This document shows positions 44,201 through 55,521 of a stretch of 64,000 nucleotides of DNA, one piece after another (the stretch's first letter is position 1; each line of letters starts with the position of its first letter). The notes under the pieces are model-generated. The model was not told the origin of the DNA. It did not search any database and worked only from the letters and a program-made list of their open reading frames with translations. The stretch is from NCBI RefSeq assembly GCF_020184175.1, contig NC_065532.1, forward strand, positions 46,830,287 to 46,894,286, read 5' to 3'. The position numbers and the translations under genes are program-made. This DNA is from Aphis gossypii. Lineage: Eukaryota; Arthropoda; Insecta; Hemiptera; Aphididae.

Positions 44201-47200
44201 TTATCATAAAATGTTCAATAATATTGTAAGATATAAATTCCTTTACCGGTATTATTACGGAACAATAAAAACGAAATTACTAAAACAATATAATGATATA
44301 ACTCGCCCGCGGTCTGTCACAGAAACTCAAATCAAAGAAGAGGTCAAAGAAGAGGTCAAAGAAGAGATCTTGTCACCAGCGAGGCCCCAAGCTACTCCTT
44401 CGCCGTCTGATTCGGCTACGAGCCAACGATCGACAACGGGTAAGTGTTTTATTTTATTTGTATTTATTTCTGTTTTAAACGAATTGTCTTAGTGTAGTAT
44501 TTTTTGTCTTGATTGTTTTTTTTTCTGTCTTGTTTAAAGTGGTGAAGGCTTCGGGCACTTTCTACCCTATGAGCGGCCTATCGAACGCTAAGAGTTCCTC
44601 TCCAAACTTTTCAGACCCTGCAACCCTGACAGGTGGGTCTTGCAGAAATTATTGTTATAGTTATTAATTTATTATTAGCTATTGTATTTTTTGTTATGTA
44701 TATATATGTATAGAAATTGATTGTATATTATATGATATATTTACATACAATTATATATTGTACACACATAGTATTATAATTTATTAGCTTCGCTTTTTTT
44801 CGGTGGAAGTGATCGACCGTTTCACACATCTTATTATCGTCACACTATAAATAAATATATTATACAGTCGAAAGACTTTATTGTGCACCACGCAATTCTT
44901 GTTATTAATTAGTTAATATTATATTGATTTTTAATTATTATCGTTTCGAATTAAAAGTGCTAGTGTAGATTTAATTATTTATATGATAAAAAAACATAAT
45001 TATTATTGTAATAAATATTAACGAGAACATTGTTTTTGCATTATTTAGAAAAAACAAAAACAGATTCCAGTTTGAGTATCGAACCGGTCGTGACTATTCA
45101 GGTTTTACCAGAGTGGATGAGTTTAGAACGACACGAGAAGTACGGACCAGAACAACCCTGCAGTCGCGCTTTCTGCAAGCTCAAACGAAAAGAACATTAT
45201 CACTGTAACGCGTGCAATCAGGTAAATACAAATATAACGATCAATTAATTGTAATTGTTTTTCACGGGGATTTATTTATTTTCGAATTTCGAAGTGGGTA
45301 TCAATATCCTAATATTAAAGTTGCAAAAACAAAATAGAACTCGCGAGGTCGTTAGATAAAATATAGTTAAAAACCATTTATTTCGTTATTTTCACTTCAT
45401 CGCCGCACACCACTAATGGTGGAAATTTATCGGGACGGCGCATCCCAAACGAAAACTTCGGCATAACTTTGTACTTGTATTTGAGCGTGGGATTGTATGC
45501 CTGCGGGCTTGGCGATTGACCCTTGATCTCGTTAGTCAACACAGGGTCTTCGAATTTCTTTGCCAGGCTGTATTGGGGCGCTTTACTTTTGTATTTGTTC
45601 AGAGGCACCGTTTGATATACCGGTCCTGGCGATTTGATGTCTACGAGGTCGTCGATTTTCTTGGCCAGCGTAATTTTTTTGCTCGACAACGTCGACGGCA
45701 ACTTGTAAACGTTTGACCCGGGGTTGGCGGCTCTCTTAAAAAGTGTATACAATAATAATCTTACGTTTAGATGATAACGATAACCTAATATACTCAAGTA
45801 TAGTCAAATACGTATAAAATATATAACTAAGCGACTTAACTACGATTTAACTATATTAAATCATGTTAAGCTGAACGTGTGGACGAATTAAAAATTGTTT
45901 AAACGAAAACAACCTATACGTTTTTTACAAATTTCAAAACAAATGAGCATATATAAAAAGAAATTTCCAACTTAACGAGTGTGTAGGTACAACCCGATGG
46001 GTCGTCGTAAAATTTAAAATAATAATATTGTGGACATTACGGGATCAGGATCGATTATCGGGAACAGCATCTTGGGTACGGGCCCGTTGACCGGCACTCT
46101 GGGCTTGTAAGCCGCCGGTCCCGGATTGTCCAAGTCGCCGTCCACGGGCAGTTTCTTGGCCATGCTGTACTGAGGCGCGAGAGCCCGGCCGCGGCACGTC
46201 AGCCTCGCCAGATTGTACACGAGCGGCCCTGGCCCGTCGGTCTCGTCGCTCAGGTCCAGCCTCTTGTGCATCGAGCTGGACGGCGCGTCGGCCACGGTGG
46301 GCAATCGGTTCAACCGGCCCACAGTCGTCCGGGTCCCGTAGGCCGCCGGTCCCGGGCCCGCGTCTTCCATTCCGAATTCGAACACCTTCCGGTCCATATA
46401 TCCGGGACATTTTTTCATGACGACGACGGTCGTGGCAAATTTTTTCGGTTAAAAAAAAAATTTAATAGCGCAATTCGCTTCGGTGTATAATATGATAGTA
46501 CACTTATAGTTTAATTTTATGAATCGTAAATATTGTAATATAAACACACCGTGCCAGGCGCCGTCGACGTGGAAACTAAAATTTACGAAACCGAGAGTTT
46601 TTTTTTTTTGTATATATAGGAACTACGTATTATTATTACGATATAATATTTCAACGACGACGCGTAAAAAATTATTCGGCCGGAATTATTCAGTCTTTAA
46701 AATATATAAACGGCAATACGGGGCACATTAAACGGTTTCAATTCTAATCAATTTAAGTGCGCGCACATTTCACACTATCAACTCCTTGCTGATTAAAATT
46801 GATGATGGCGTGAAAAAAAAAACACTCAATATTTGTAAAGAAACGGAGGGTATCCGGTTACGTGTCTTGAATTTCGCATCAACAACTTCGTTAACAATAA
46901 CGAAAATAACAATCTCGTGAGAATTTCAAGCACATTAAAAAAAAAAAAAAGAAAAGAAAAAACTTTTTCTGCAAAAAAAACTGTTTTTTAAGGAAATAAA
47001 AGAAGGGAAAAATCATTTTTTAAAAGAAACGAGTAGGTATATAGTATAGTAATAGTAGTGGTAGTAGTAGTAGTATTTTTAATCGATCGCGCGGAATCGC
47101 TTCCGAAAAGATGATTAATGATGCGACGACAAAAGGCGAATATTATGGAGAAAAAACGCACCCGGCTCGGTTTTATTATTATCATTATTATTTTTTACCC

Positions 47201-50200
47201 GCCGCGCGTACAACACCGCCGCCGCCGCCGCCCCGAGAAAATCGATAATCGATCAGCATCAATGTCATCGGTTTCCGCGGCGTTCACCCCTTTTCGTTTT
47301 TTCACTTCTTTCGATTTTCGTTCCGGCCACGTATACACGTACAAGTTGCGATAATTATTGTCGTCGAATCCCCGGGAAATACGCGCAGGGTGCGCATTAC
47401 GTTTTTGTATAATGTATTTTTTCGTTGAACATATGCAATCGCGAATGACACGCGTAACGAAAGAGTTAAATGATTGACGACGCCGGCACAATTATGTGCG
47501 CGCGGACCGCGTTCGTTCGTTTATTTATTTAATTTTTTTTTTCGCACCACTCGTTCCTTTTCCGGGTGTTAATTTTTTTTCGGAAACGGATAAAAACCGA
47601 TTAAAAAACTATGAGCGTATTTCCCCTTTGGCTCCCGCCAAATCGCGCGGCTAATGATTTCCGCCGCCGCCGTTTTCCCAGGGTTTTGTGTGTTGTCACG
47701 CATCACCCGCGATTTCTAACGGCCGGGCAACAAGTCGCTACCACTGCCGCCACTGCAGTAGTTGTCAACGTCGCCAACACCAAATCACGTATCTGTTCGT
47801 ACATGCATAACGATATTAACTCGTTTGCGAAACGTTCGCAAGTGATAACGACAATTTTTCCCGTTTCCGATCGTTTTTCGACTATTATTATATAGAACTT
47901 TTAGATTCCGCACTCTTTCTCCCACACCGCGCTGCAACTATATAATAAAATAATACGCGAATAATAATCTCAATAGTAATATAATATATATTATATTACG
48001 TGCATTAGAACGAGACTAGGGTTTCTCGCTTTAACGATATCAGAACGAAAACCGGTCGATTTTAATACTCGAACTTATATTATACTATCTGGAAGGCCCC
48101 TCCCCGACTGCAGCACGACGCCCGCCACCCGGACGGTGTTTGTACGCATACTTTTCTTTTACCGCTAAATTATTCGTTTCGCATTGCTTTATGCGCCACA
48201 TTAATGAATGTACATGCGAGCTGCAGACTACCTGCAGCGTTCGATGTAATAATAATATTAACGTGTTTCGACCGAGTTCGTTGTCGTTAAATCTGTCAAG
48301 TCGTCTGCAGAAAAGTAAAAACCGTGCAATTGTCGTTGAAAAACCCAAGACGCTATCCGCGGCCAACTAGGTCGTTATAATTGCTGCGCACTTGGTTTTT
48401 TGCAGTTTATATGAAATCCAAGTGTGTATATCATATTTATCGCCTTTCTCTCTGCGTATATATTTTTCTCTGCTGCTGCTGCTGCTGCCGTGCAAAACTT
48501 GGGGACCGTATGGGTCTCAAAATATGCACATATTATACATTATTTATGGTTATTGCTCGTGTGACGATGACTCGCACGTTGAAAAAATAAATAAATTGAC
48601 AAAAAACTAACAAAAAAAAAAAAAAACTGCTAAAAAGATAATACCTATACCTATATACCAACGCGATGTGTAAACGAAAAACGTGGTTAATGGTCGTTTA
48701 TTTTTTATTTTATTTTATTTTTTTTTTTTTAGTATTGTCGATTTATCACTTTTAATTATTTACGTACTTGTATATATACATTTGTGGCGATCGATAGTTT
48801 TTAACAACAAGGACCTATAGTACGCCCAATGCGTGCGTTTAATAAATAATATAATTTTAATATAAAATCATGAGCCGCGTAAATGCAGACAATAAAATAT
48901 CATTACGATATAATACATAGGTACTATATAATATTGCCAATATGACCTTCAATTTTTTTTTTCGTTTTGTCTTTTCGTTCCGTTGTTCTTTTTTGCACTG
49001 ACACCGGTGCAATAATATCAATAACAATAATAATAACAACATAATAATAATATTATCCTGGGCGTGATGATATCTCATAGATACAATAATATTCACGTTT
49101 ATCGTGTACGCCACGCATTCGCTCATTTCCGTCGATCGCGACGGATAACGCACTTCAAAAAAAAATAATAATTTGTAATAAAATAAAATATAGTGATACA
49201 AAGAAATTATTTGTGTGTTCATTATGAACATAATCGATACAAAAAAATTTTTATACACCACGATCGAGAGGGTCTTCTCTATCTGCGGGTCATCGCCATG
49301 TATATTGATATTATATACACTCGGATAGTCGTAGGTATACATAATATTATAGAATATTATAGACGTATAATGCATAGTTAGTATTTTTACTATCGATATA
49401 TTATTGCGGAGTATCGAACGTAAAGCCTTATGCTCGGTAAGAAAATGCGGTACCTACCGTAATAAAAATAAAAGTTTTTTTTTTCGTTAATATATTTTCA
49501 CCACACGATAAAACTTTACGCGTTTATACGAAATGGTTCGAACAAATTTCAGACATGAAAACTACGTATTTATGATATACATTAATCGAAGCCGATTTTT
49601 TTTTTTTATTTATCTACGAAAACCCTCGGCCGCCCAGAACTTATTTATATATCGTATTTTATTTATTATATTCGTCGTTATTTCATCAGTATGTTAATGA
49701 CAGAAAACTTTAAACCACCTCTGCGCTGACGTCGCGTTATAGTTAAATGTAAAAACACGAAAAAAGAAACTAACGATCGGTTTGGTCAAGTTTCGAAGAC
49801 ATTTACTTTGTTTCTGAATTTGAGTAAAATAGTATTATATTATCGTGTATCGTGCCGTTCGAAAATAAACACGTGGCGCAACCTGTTGACGTACAACAGT
49901 AAAAGTGCCGTGCGCTTTGTTTCATTCGCATTGTATTTAAAAAATCAGTTCGGAGTTCGTTTACCCACCAAACCTAACCACTCGTCCGATGATACGCAAA
50001 AAATTAACTATAAGCACTACATCGTTCACGCCCACGTTTACCCTGTTTTGTGATTATAAAAAAAAAAAAAAATATATATGCATTTAAATACGTTATACGA
50101 GTAATAATAATAAATTATAATGTTGTATGTGTTTATATAGTATTATACCACGTATGTATTAACCACGTACAAATGTATAGAATTGAATAAATTGCCGCGA

Positions 50201-52323
50201 TAACAAGCAAATTGGAAACGTGCGTTGCGTAGACAGTAAAAATGTTTGGTTTATTCGCGTCTTCGTAGTCCCATCGTTATATATATATGTATACGTATAT
50301 CCGCGATCGGCAATAATATATCATACGAGTCTGTCTGCGTGCAGCAGCATCAATAAATTATTATACATTGTAATATCTAAATATTATTAACGTCTATTTA
50401 TTTTTTGTTTTTTTTTTTTCAAGGCTTTCTCGGAATTGGACAAACTCAAGCCGCACATCATCAAACACACTCCGGGCGCCTTACCTACGTTTATGCAAAA
50501 AACCGAGAACAACAATAACAACAACAACGATGACACCGAAGAGATCGCACAGCATCCACCCGGTAAGAAACGTTTTTACAATCGAATATTTCACCCCCAA
50601 AAAATTATTTATAGTCGGCTGACCAAAATTACACATAATTTAGGTATATCCTTCCGATCGTAAATATATACCTATATTCCCAATTTACTCGAATTGAATT
50701 TTTATTTTTTTATACAAACGCAAAACGGTACTGTTTACCGACACGGTATAGACATTAATAATAATTATTGTTTTGTTTCTCGTGGTATTTACCGCACACC
50801 CGCAGCACTGACAATGATGCCGATCTCGAACGACAGCAACTCATCGGCCGCCGGTATGCCGCACTCTCCGTATCCGCCGGGATTCGGTGCAGCCATGGCA
50901 GCCGCTATGGCAAACCAACAGTTCGCGTCTCTAATGACGTCCCAAGGGTTGCCTTTCATGCCGCACGCCATCCAAGCCATGTACTCGTCACCGACAAGTA
51001 AGTACACACCGCACAAACCGTTAAATTATATATATATAAAAAAAAACAACCATGTTATAATATGATCGGCCTACGCGTGACGTTTTATAATATACTATAC
51101 TCAAATTCGTTCTATAATTGCCACAAAATCGCGGCGTTTATAAAATTTTTTTAAAACCCTACGACGACCGTTCGATTCTATACTTGTGACAGTGAAGCTG
51201 CGCGCGCTCCCGTTTTACTAAACGATAACGATATATTTTGCAAATCTTAACGCGTCTTGTTCCGGATTTTTTAGGTCTGATGTTCGCGCCACCGCCCGGC
51301 TTCAATCACCACCAGTCCTTGTTGGCGGCGGCCGGCCACAACGGGCTACTGAACCACCACCGGGCCGGCGAGGCGGCCGGCGGCAGCGACGGTACGGCCG
51401 CCGCGGCGCCGCACCACCACGTCAATCTGCCGGTGTCGCCGTCGCGGGACATGAGCCCGGAAATGAGGAAGGCCCGTGTCCAGAACTCGATGCGCATCCT
51501 CAAGGACGAACCGGTTCCCGAGGGATACCTGCGATTCAGGTTCAACGAGGACTGTCATTACGCTCATTGCGGCTACAGGGAACACCAGACGCACTTCCAC
51601 TGCATGCGACAGGACTGCGGTTACAGTTTTTGCGACAAGACCAGATTCGTGCAGCACACGGCTAGACACGAGAGGTGAGTTCCGATATTATAATATTATT
51701 AGAATCATTGGCTATAATTACCTATATTAGTTCAAAACACGTCGATGCCTGTATATCACGTGGTATGTGTGTAAGTATCGTTTATCTGACCTTTGTTTTT
51801 TCCTCCACAGACTCGACACTCTGATGGGAGGCGACTTCCAGCAGTACAGGGCCAACGTGTCGTGCGGACGAGCCGAGTGCACTTACATCTCTGCCATAAG
51901 TGAGTACCTACCTTCTGACTGTATATACTATATAATGATATGTCCTTAATCGCTGCGACCTTCGCGTGCGATATGTTCTCCCCCCCCCCACAATTTTATT
52001 GTTTTTTCGACGACTTTGCCCGTAACACACGTCAATAACCGTTCACAGGTACCGGCCAGAACAAGGCGTCGCACTTCCACTGTCTCAAGTGCGAGTTCGT
52101 GTGCACGGACACCAACAAGGTGGTGGCTCACCGGCGCCAGCACCAGAAGCTCGACTCCATCATGGCCGCGGGCTTCGAGAAGTTCACGCCGGCGCAGGCC
52201 TGCGGTCAGCCCGGCGGTTGCGTGCACTCGGGCAAGCAGACGCACTACCACTGCTTGAGCTGCCAGTACGCCGTCCTGGGACTGTCCCAGATGACGGCCC
52301 ACAAGTACCGGCACATGGAGTGA
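12031..52323 (+). CDS. cas: castor zinc-finger transcription factor (CASZ1 orthologue), 18 exons, 5' end not identified
   Basis: Castor is a nuclear sequence-specific DNA-binding protein; in flies it sets late temporal identity of neuroblasts, and vertebrate CASZ1 acts in heart and neural development. Exons: 12031-12188, 21147-21306, 39954-40215, 40306-40504, 40576-40792, 41343-42141, 42474-42606, 42770-43051, 43672-43904, 44065-44195, 44323-44439, 44540-44632, 45049-45221, 50424-50562, 50806-50997, 51275-51674, 51811-51899, 52049-52323. All junctions are AG/GT and the phases join without a break into 1349 residues ending in TGA. Residues 1-185 are Ser/Pro/Thr-rich linker. I count twelve castor-type repeats (C-x4/5-C, spacer, H-[FYI]-H-C, C, then H-x3/5-H): five in exons 3-7, one across exons 7-8, two in exons 9-10, one in exons 13-14, three in exons 16-18. 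Exon 6 has a Gly/Val- and Ser-rich spacer; exon 8 an AT-hook (RKRGRPPK); exon 14 a poly-Asn run. Family identity is near certain; the first exons are missing. Confidence 0.95.
13789..13810. repeat. Short perfect inverted repeat
   Basis: ACCGTATAC and GTATACGGT flank a 4-base loop (CTAC), making a 9-bp perfect hairpin or palindrome in castor intron 1. It may be chance in TA-rich DNA or a dimeric binding site. No function is assigned. Confidence 0.4.
14172..14208. repeat. CA/TA microsatellite
   Basis: An uninterrupted run of CA units passes directly into TA units, in castor intron 1. Simple-sequence repeat. Confidence 0.85.
14432..14699. mobile_element. Non-autonomous hAT-type MITE (268 bp)
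   Basis: The left end CAGTGGCGTAGCCAGG is matched in inverted orientation by CCTGGCTACGCCACTG at the right end. Further inside, the ends continue as a G-run and a C-run. An exact 8-bp direct repeat, CGCGCGCA, lies at 14424-14431 and 14700-14707. Eight-base target duplications and a CAG-starting terminal inverted repeat are hallmarks of the hAT superfamily. The AT-rich interior has no coding capacity, so it would have depended on a transposase made elsewhere. The perfect duplication and nearly intact ends suggest a fairly recent insertion into castor intron 1. Confidence 0.92.
14762..14786. repeat. GTC trinucleotide repeat
   Basis: Eight successive GTC units lie in castor intron 1, just right of the MITE. 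CpG-containing trinucleotide runs such as this and 15189-15214 survive only where CpG is not being lost to methylation. Confidence 0.85.
15189..15214. repeat. CGC/GCC trinucleotide repeat
   Basis: A run of eight or more CGC units lies in castor intron 1. On both strands it gives poly-Arg, poly-Ala or poly-Gly open frames that should not be mistaken for genes. Confidence 0.85.
28535..28558. repeat. TG dinucleotide microsatellite
   Basis: A continuous TG run in castor intron 2. Confidence 0.85.
33952..33970. repeat. GTC trinucleotide repeat
   Basis: Six GTC units in castor intron 2. Confidence 0.8.
43364..43388. repeat. Inverted repeat in castor intron 8
   Basis: GTTCATTAAG and CTTAATGAAC are separated by a 5-base loop, giving a 10-bp perfect stem. 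Partial complementarity (ATCAAATTA against TAATTGAT) extends the arms outward. A chance hairpin or a small decayed palindrome; no RNA gene is claimed. Confidence 0.4.
44331..44366 (+). repeat. cas: 12-bp coding tandem repeat in castor exon 11 (three SUMO-consensus motifs)
   Basis: The unit RTCAAAGAAGAG occurs three times without interruption and encodes IKEE-VKEE-VKEE (window residues 861-872). Each unit matches the SUMO acceptor consensus (hydrophobic-K-x-E). A fourth match, LKDE, lies in exon 16 at 51499-51510. The tandem arrangement indicates recent in-frame duplication. SUMOylation is inferred from the motif only. Confidence 0.8.
45378..46418 (-). CDS. ODF3/Shippo-like sperm-tail PG-rich repeat protein, two exons, nested in castor intron 13
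   Basis: The exons on the minus strand are 46418-46041 (126 codons) and 45734-45378 (118 codons plus TAA), joined in phase 0 across a 306-bp intron (donor GTAATG, acceptor TTTAAG). The 244-aa product is close to the usual length of ODF3-type proteins (about 250 aa). It shows six PG-type repeats: AGPGPAAY, DGPGPLVY, DNPGPAAY, ANPGSNVY, KSPGPVYQ and SPSPQAY. Two APQYS(M/L)AKK blocks and a C-terminal FSFGMRRPDKFPPLVV segment also resemble the family's ending. Members are microtubule-associated sperm-tail and axonemal proteins. An in-frame TAA lies ten codons before the ATG, which supports this start. The gene lies wholly inside castor intron 13 on the opposite strand, so it needs its own promoter; testis expression is inferred from the family. 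Which paralogue it is cannot be told. Confidence 0.85.
47217..47232. repeat. CCG trinucleotide run
   Basis: Five CCG units in castor intron 13, in a CpG-rich patch upstream of the nested antisense gene. Confidence 0.7.
48471..48488. repeat. TGC trinucleotide repeat
   Basis: Six TGC units in castor intron 13. Confidence 0.8.
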
Positions 52324-55300
52324 TCACGCGCGCAGATCTTCTGCCGGCCACGTCTCTCTCGCCGACGCTCGGCAGCGATGTCTATATCACGTGTATATAT
52401 CAGTTCCTATATATAGACATATGATAATATGATATATTTAATGTACGCGTGTTCGATGTCGATATGTAGCGATGTAAAAGCGTACATATCGCGCAAACGA
52501 CGGACGCGGCGATAAAAAATTCGTTGTTAAAAAAAAAAAAAGAAAATATTGTTATGATATATATAATATATAAATAGTAATCGAATTTTTTAGTATATTT
52601 TCGCGATGTATATATATGATTTTTTTTTTCGTTTTTTTTTTTTTTTGTTCTATAATAGCGTTTTGTTTATATTTTGTATACACACACACACATACACAGG
52701 GTGTACCTATGTATATATATACACACGCGCTCGCGGTACAGTGTCGATATATAATTTTAAGTATATATTATTATTACCTATATTGTTGTAAATATTATAT
52801 ATATATATATATAAGTAGAGAGAGAGAGAGAGAAAGGGGAAAAAATATTTAAAATAATATTATATAATTTATTATGTATATCGTACCATATTATATTTAA
52901 CTATAGTATTGCCTATTACAATATTACGAGTAATATTGTGTACGCCGTACAGGTATGATATTATCATCGTTTTTTTTTTTTTTGATTGTATAAACGCTCA
53001 ATCGTATTTGAAAACTATATATATATATTTTATAGTTAAGTCGACGACAGTAGGTACGTCTTTTTGTATAGAGGTGACCGCCACTCTCTTACCCCATCCC
53101 TCACACCGCACATAAACACACGCGCGCACGCTCCCACCCCCAAAGACTCTGACTCTGACCGCGGTATACGTCCGTCGCGAGCGATCAAGTCGTACGGGCG
53201 TAGGGAGGTTTAACGTCACGACGACGTATGACACCCCTAAGCGCGGTCCCACAGCATGTACCCGCGAGTTATTATATATATTATATAAAGTTATATAAAT
53301 ACATTTTTTTTTTTTTTTTGAGTCGATCACTATCTTTATTATTATTATTATTATATTTTTTTTCTAAAACTAGTCTCGCTTATTATTTCTATTATTATTA
53401 TTATTATTATTATTATTTTATTATTATTAATCAACTTCAAACAGACCAAGTTCTCGTTTTGTAATATTATTTTTATGTACATATTATTATATTTTAATAT
53501 ACACTTACCTATTAATATTAAATTTTGAATCGTGTAACTTATTTTTGGAAACGGTTCCTCCCACCTCGTTTGGCGGTTTCATTATTTTTTTTTTCTTTTG
53601 TGATATTGATTTATTATTATTATTATTTGTACAAACACCACTCTCCCCGACACAACCTCCCCCCCACGAAAAATCGGTGTAAATAAAATATTTTAATATA
53701 CACACCTATTATTTATATATATATATAGATTTATAGCTAATAGGTAATTGAAGTGAATTACAACGTGTACAAGCGTGTGTGCGCGGGGCGGGCAAACAAA
53801 ATATATACGGCGTACGAGTGATCTACATATTATTATATAGGTAGTAAAATTATAAAACATTCGTAATTTATTATAATATTCATATAATATTACGTCTTAC
53901 GTTATTATAATATTATCGATCGAATAACGCCATTTCATAGAGATCTTATTGTATCGTAATATTGAGTATAATATAGTGCCTTGCTTTAATAACAAAATTA
54001 CAATAATAATGATATGACGTTTGGTGTATTATATTTTATCATTGCGTATTGGGTTTTCTTTAGATCTAACTAATATTACCTATCAGTATCATCGTCGTAA
54101 TAATAGAGTGTAATGTAGCAGGGGGGTTTCACATACACGAACGCGTAAAATCGTCTCCTTTGGTCTTGGGGGTGGTTGATAATATTATTGCAAGCGCGGA
54201 AGTCCGTCGCCGAAAACCGCGTGTGCGCAGAGCGATGTTATCGTTGACGCACCGACACTAAGAATTTTACCCGCGTCTCGTGTCGTCGATTTGTTTCCGG
54301 TGTACTACTACACCCCCACGGCCATACTTACCTTCAATACGTAGGTTAGGTGTACCTACGTAAACACTCGCGGTTGAAGCTGACTAGCACGCGCCACATT
54401 ACCTACGAAGTGTTCCACAGCCCCTCTCGAAAAATGTCTCGTATTAAATTAATTTTTTAAACGGTCGGTGACCTCCCTATTCCCGCCATGTCAGCACCGT
54501 CCCGATCGTCCGCCGAAAAATGCACAGCTGGGGGACGATCGCTGTGGATTTCATCGGAGGGAATACAAATTTTAAACGACGAGAGCGTGAAAAAAAACGG
54601 ATGAAATTAAATAAAAAAAAAAAAAAAAACAATAACATGATAATATTATGCCATCGCGGACACGGCGGTATATTATAATACCTACGTGATAATGATTTTG
54701 ATTTTTTTTTTTTAACAAGTATTGTGATAGAATTTTTTTTTTCGGTATACATTCGTATTGATTTTCACGGCTGCCATATATATATATATTATATAAATAC
54801 AAATATTTTTTTTCAACTAGGTACTGTGTTTAGATTTTTATATAGTTATAATTTATTTATTAATATTAATATATTGTGTATTTGTAATAAAAAATTAAAT
54901 AATTCATTTGAATATAAATATTTATATACTATTATGGGTTAATTAGTGCCTTAACACATTATTATTATTGTCAGTTTATATTGTATATTTTATTTTAGAT
55001 TATCATTATGATGTGAGTTGATTAAAAATATTTGATTGTACAATCTTTGTTTATTATTATTATTATTATCATTTTTTTTTTTTTTTAGATATTATTTAGA
55101 TGGTAGATATTAAGTATGATTTTTATGAGTTGGTGTATAATAAATTTGTGAATTGAATAATAAAAACAAAAAAAAAATTACAAATAAAACAACATTTTTT
55201 AGTGTCTTATATTTAATATTAATCTAGGAAAAATGATATGGGTTTAAACAGTTATACATTTAAGAGTCTAAACATTTTATGAATATAATTAATATGAAAC

Positions 55301-55516
55301 ATGAACCTTATAATAATATAATATAACTTATTACTATTAAGTATTAACAATAACTCATAACACTGTAAATAACATAAAATATAAATAATTAAATAAAAAA
55401 AAAAAAATTGAACAATCTTAATACCTAATAGTACAAGAACTCGCAATATTTGAAATATTGAGTCATTCTTATAAGTAATAGGGTAAAAGAAATTATCAAT
55501 GGTCATATTCGATTCT
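52324..55516. other. castor 3' UTR and convergent intergenic gap
   Basis: After the castor TGA there is no further coding frame. The sequence holds TA, AG (about 52816-52833) and ATT simple repeats and long T tracts. The first AATAAA on the + strand that I find is at 53682-53687, giving a 3' UTR of about 1.4 kb if used; another is at about 54609. Castor and Smc5 converge here. CpG is frequent up to about 54770 and then disappears: I count none from there to about 55510. This places the compositional boundary in the gap, not at a gene edge. Confidence 0.6.
53682..53687 (+). terminator. cas: Candidate castor polyadenylation signal AATAAA
   Basis: First canonical hexamer downstream of the castor stop codon that I can find. 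Use is unproven; AATAAA occurs often by chance in AT-rich DNA. Confidence 0.3.
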
Positions 55517-55521
55517 TTATT
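55516..55521 (-). terminator. Smc5: AATAAA overlapping the Smc5 stop codon
   Basis: On the minus strand the last codons AAA TAA run into A, creating AATAAA across the stop. If used, the 3' UTR would be only a few tens of bases. Other minus-strand AATAAA copies lie further downstream, so use is uncertain. Confidence 0.3.

Larger units (their letters stand above)
45222..50423 (+). other. castor intron 13 (about 5.2 kb), host of the nested gene
   Basis: Besides the antisense ODF3-like gene, the intron holds about 4 kb (46419-50423) with no supported gene. It has T-rich tracts, a CCG run at about 47217-47232 and a TGC run at about 48471-48488. An antisense open frame of 172 codons at 48857-49375 is a low-complexity translation, and I do not annotate it. 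The ODF3-like promoter should lie in the first few hundred bases right of 46418, but no core element is obvious. Confidence 0.65.

Noticed and set aside
48857..49375. 172-codon antisense open frame in castor intron 13
   Set aside because: Its translation is rich in Ile, Tyr, Leu and Lys runs from TA- and T-rich DNA, has no recognisable domain, and contains a poly-Leu stretch from an AAT repeat. Probably chance.
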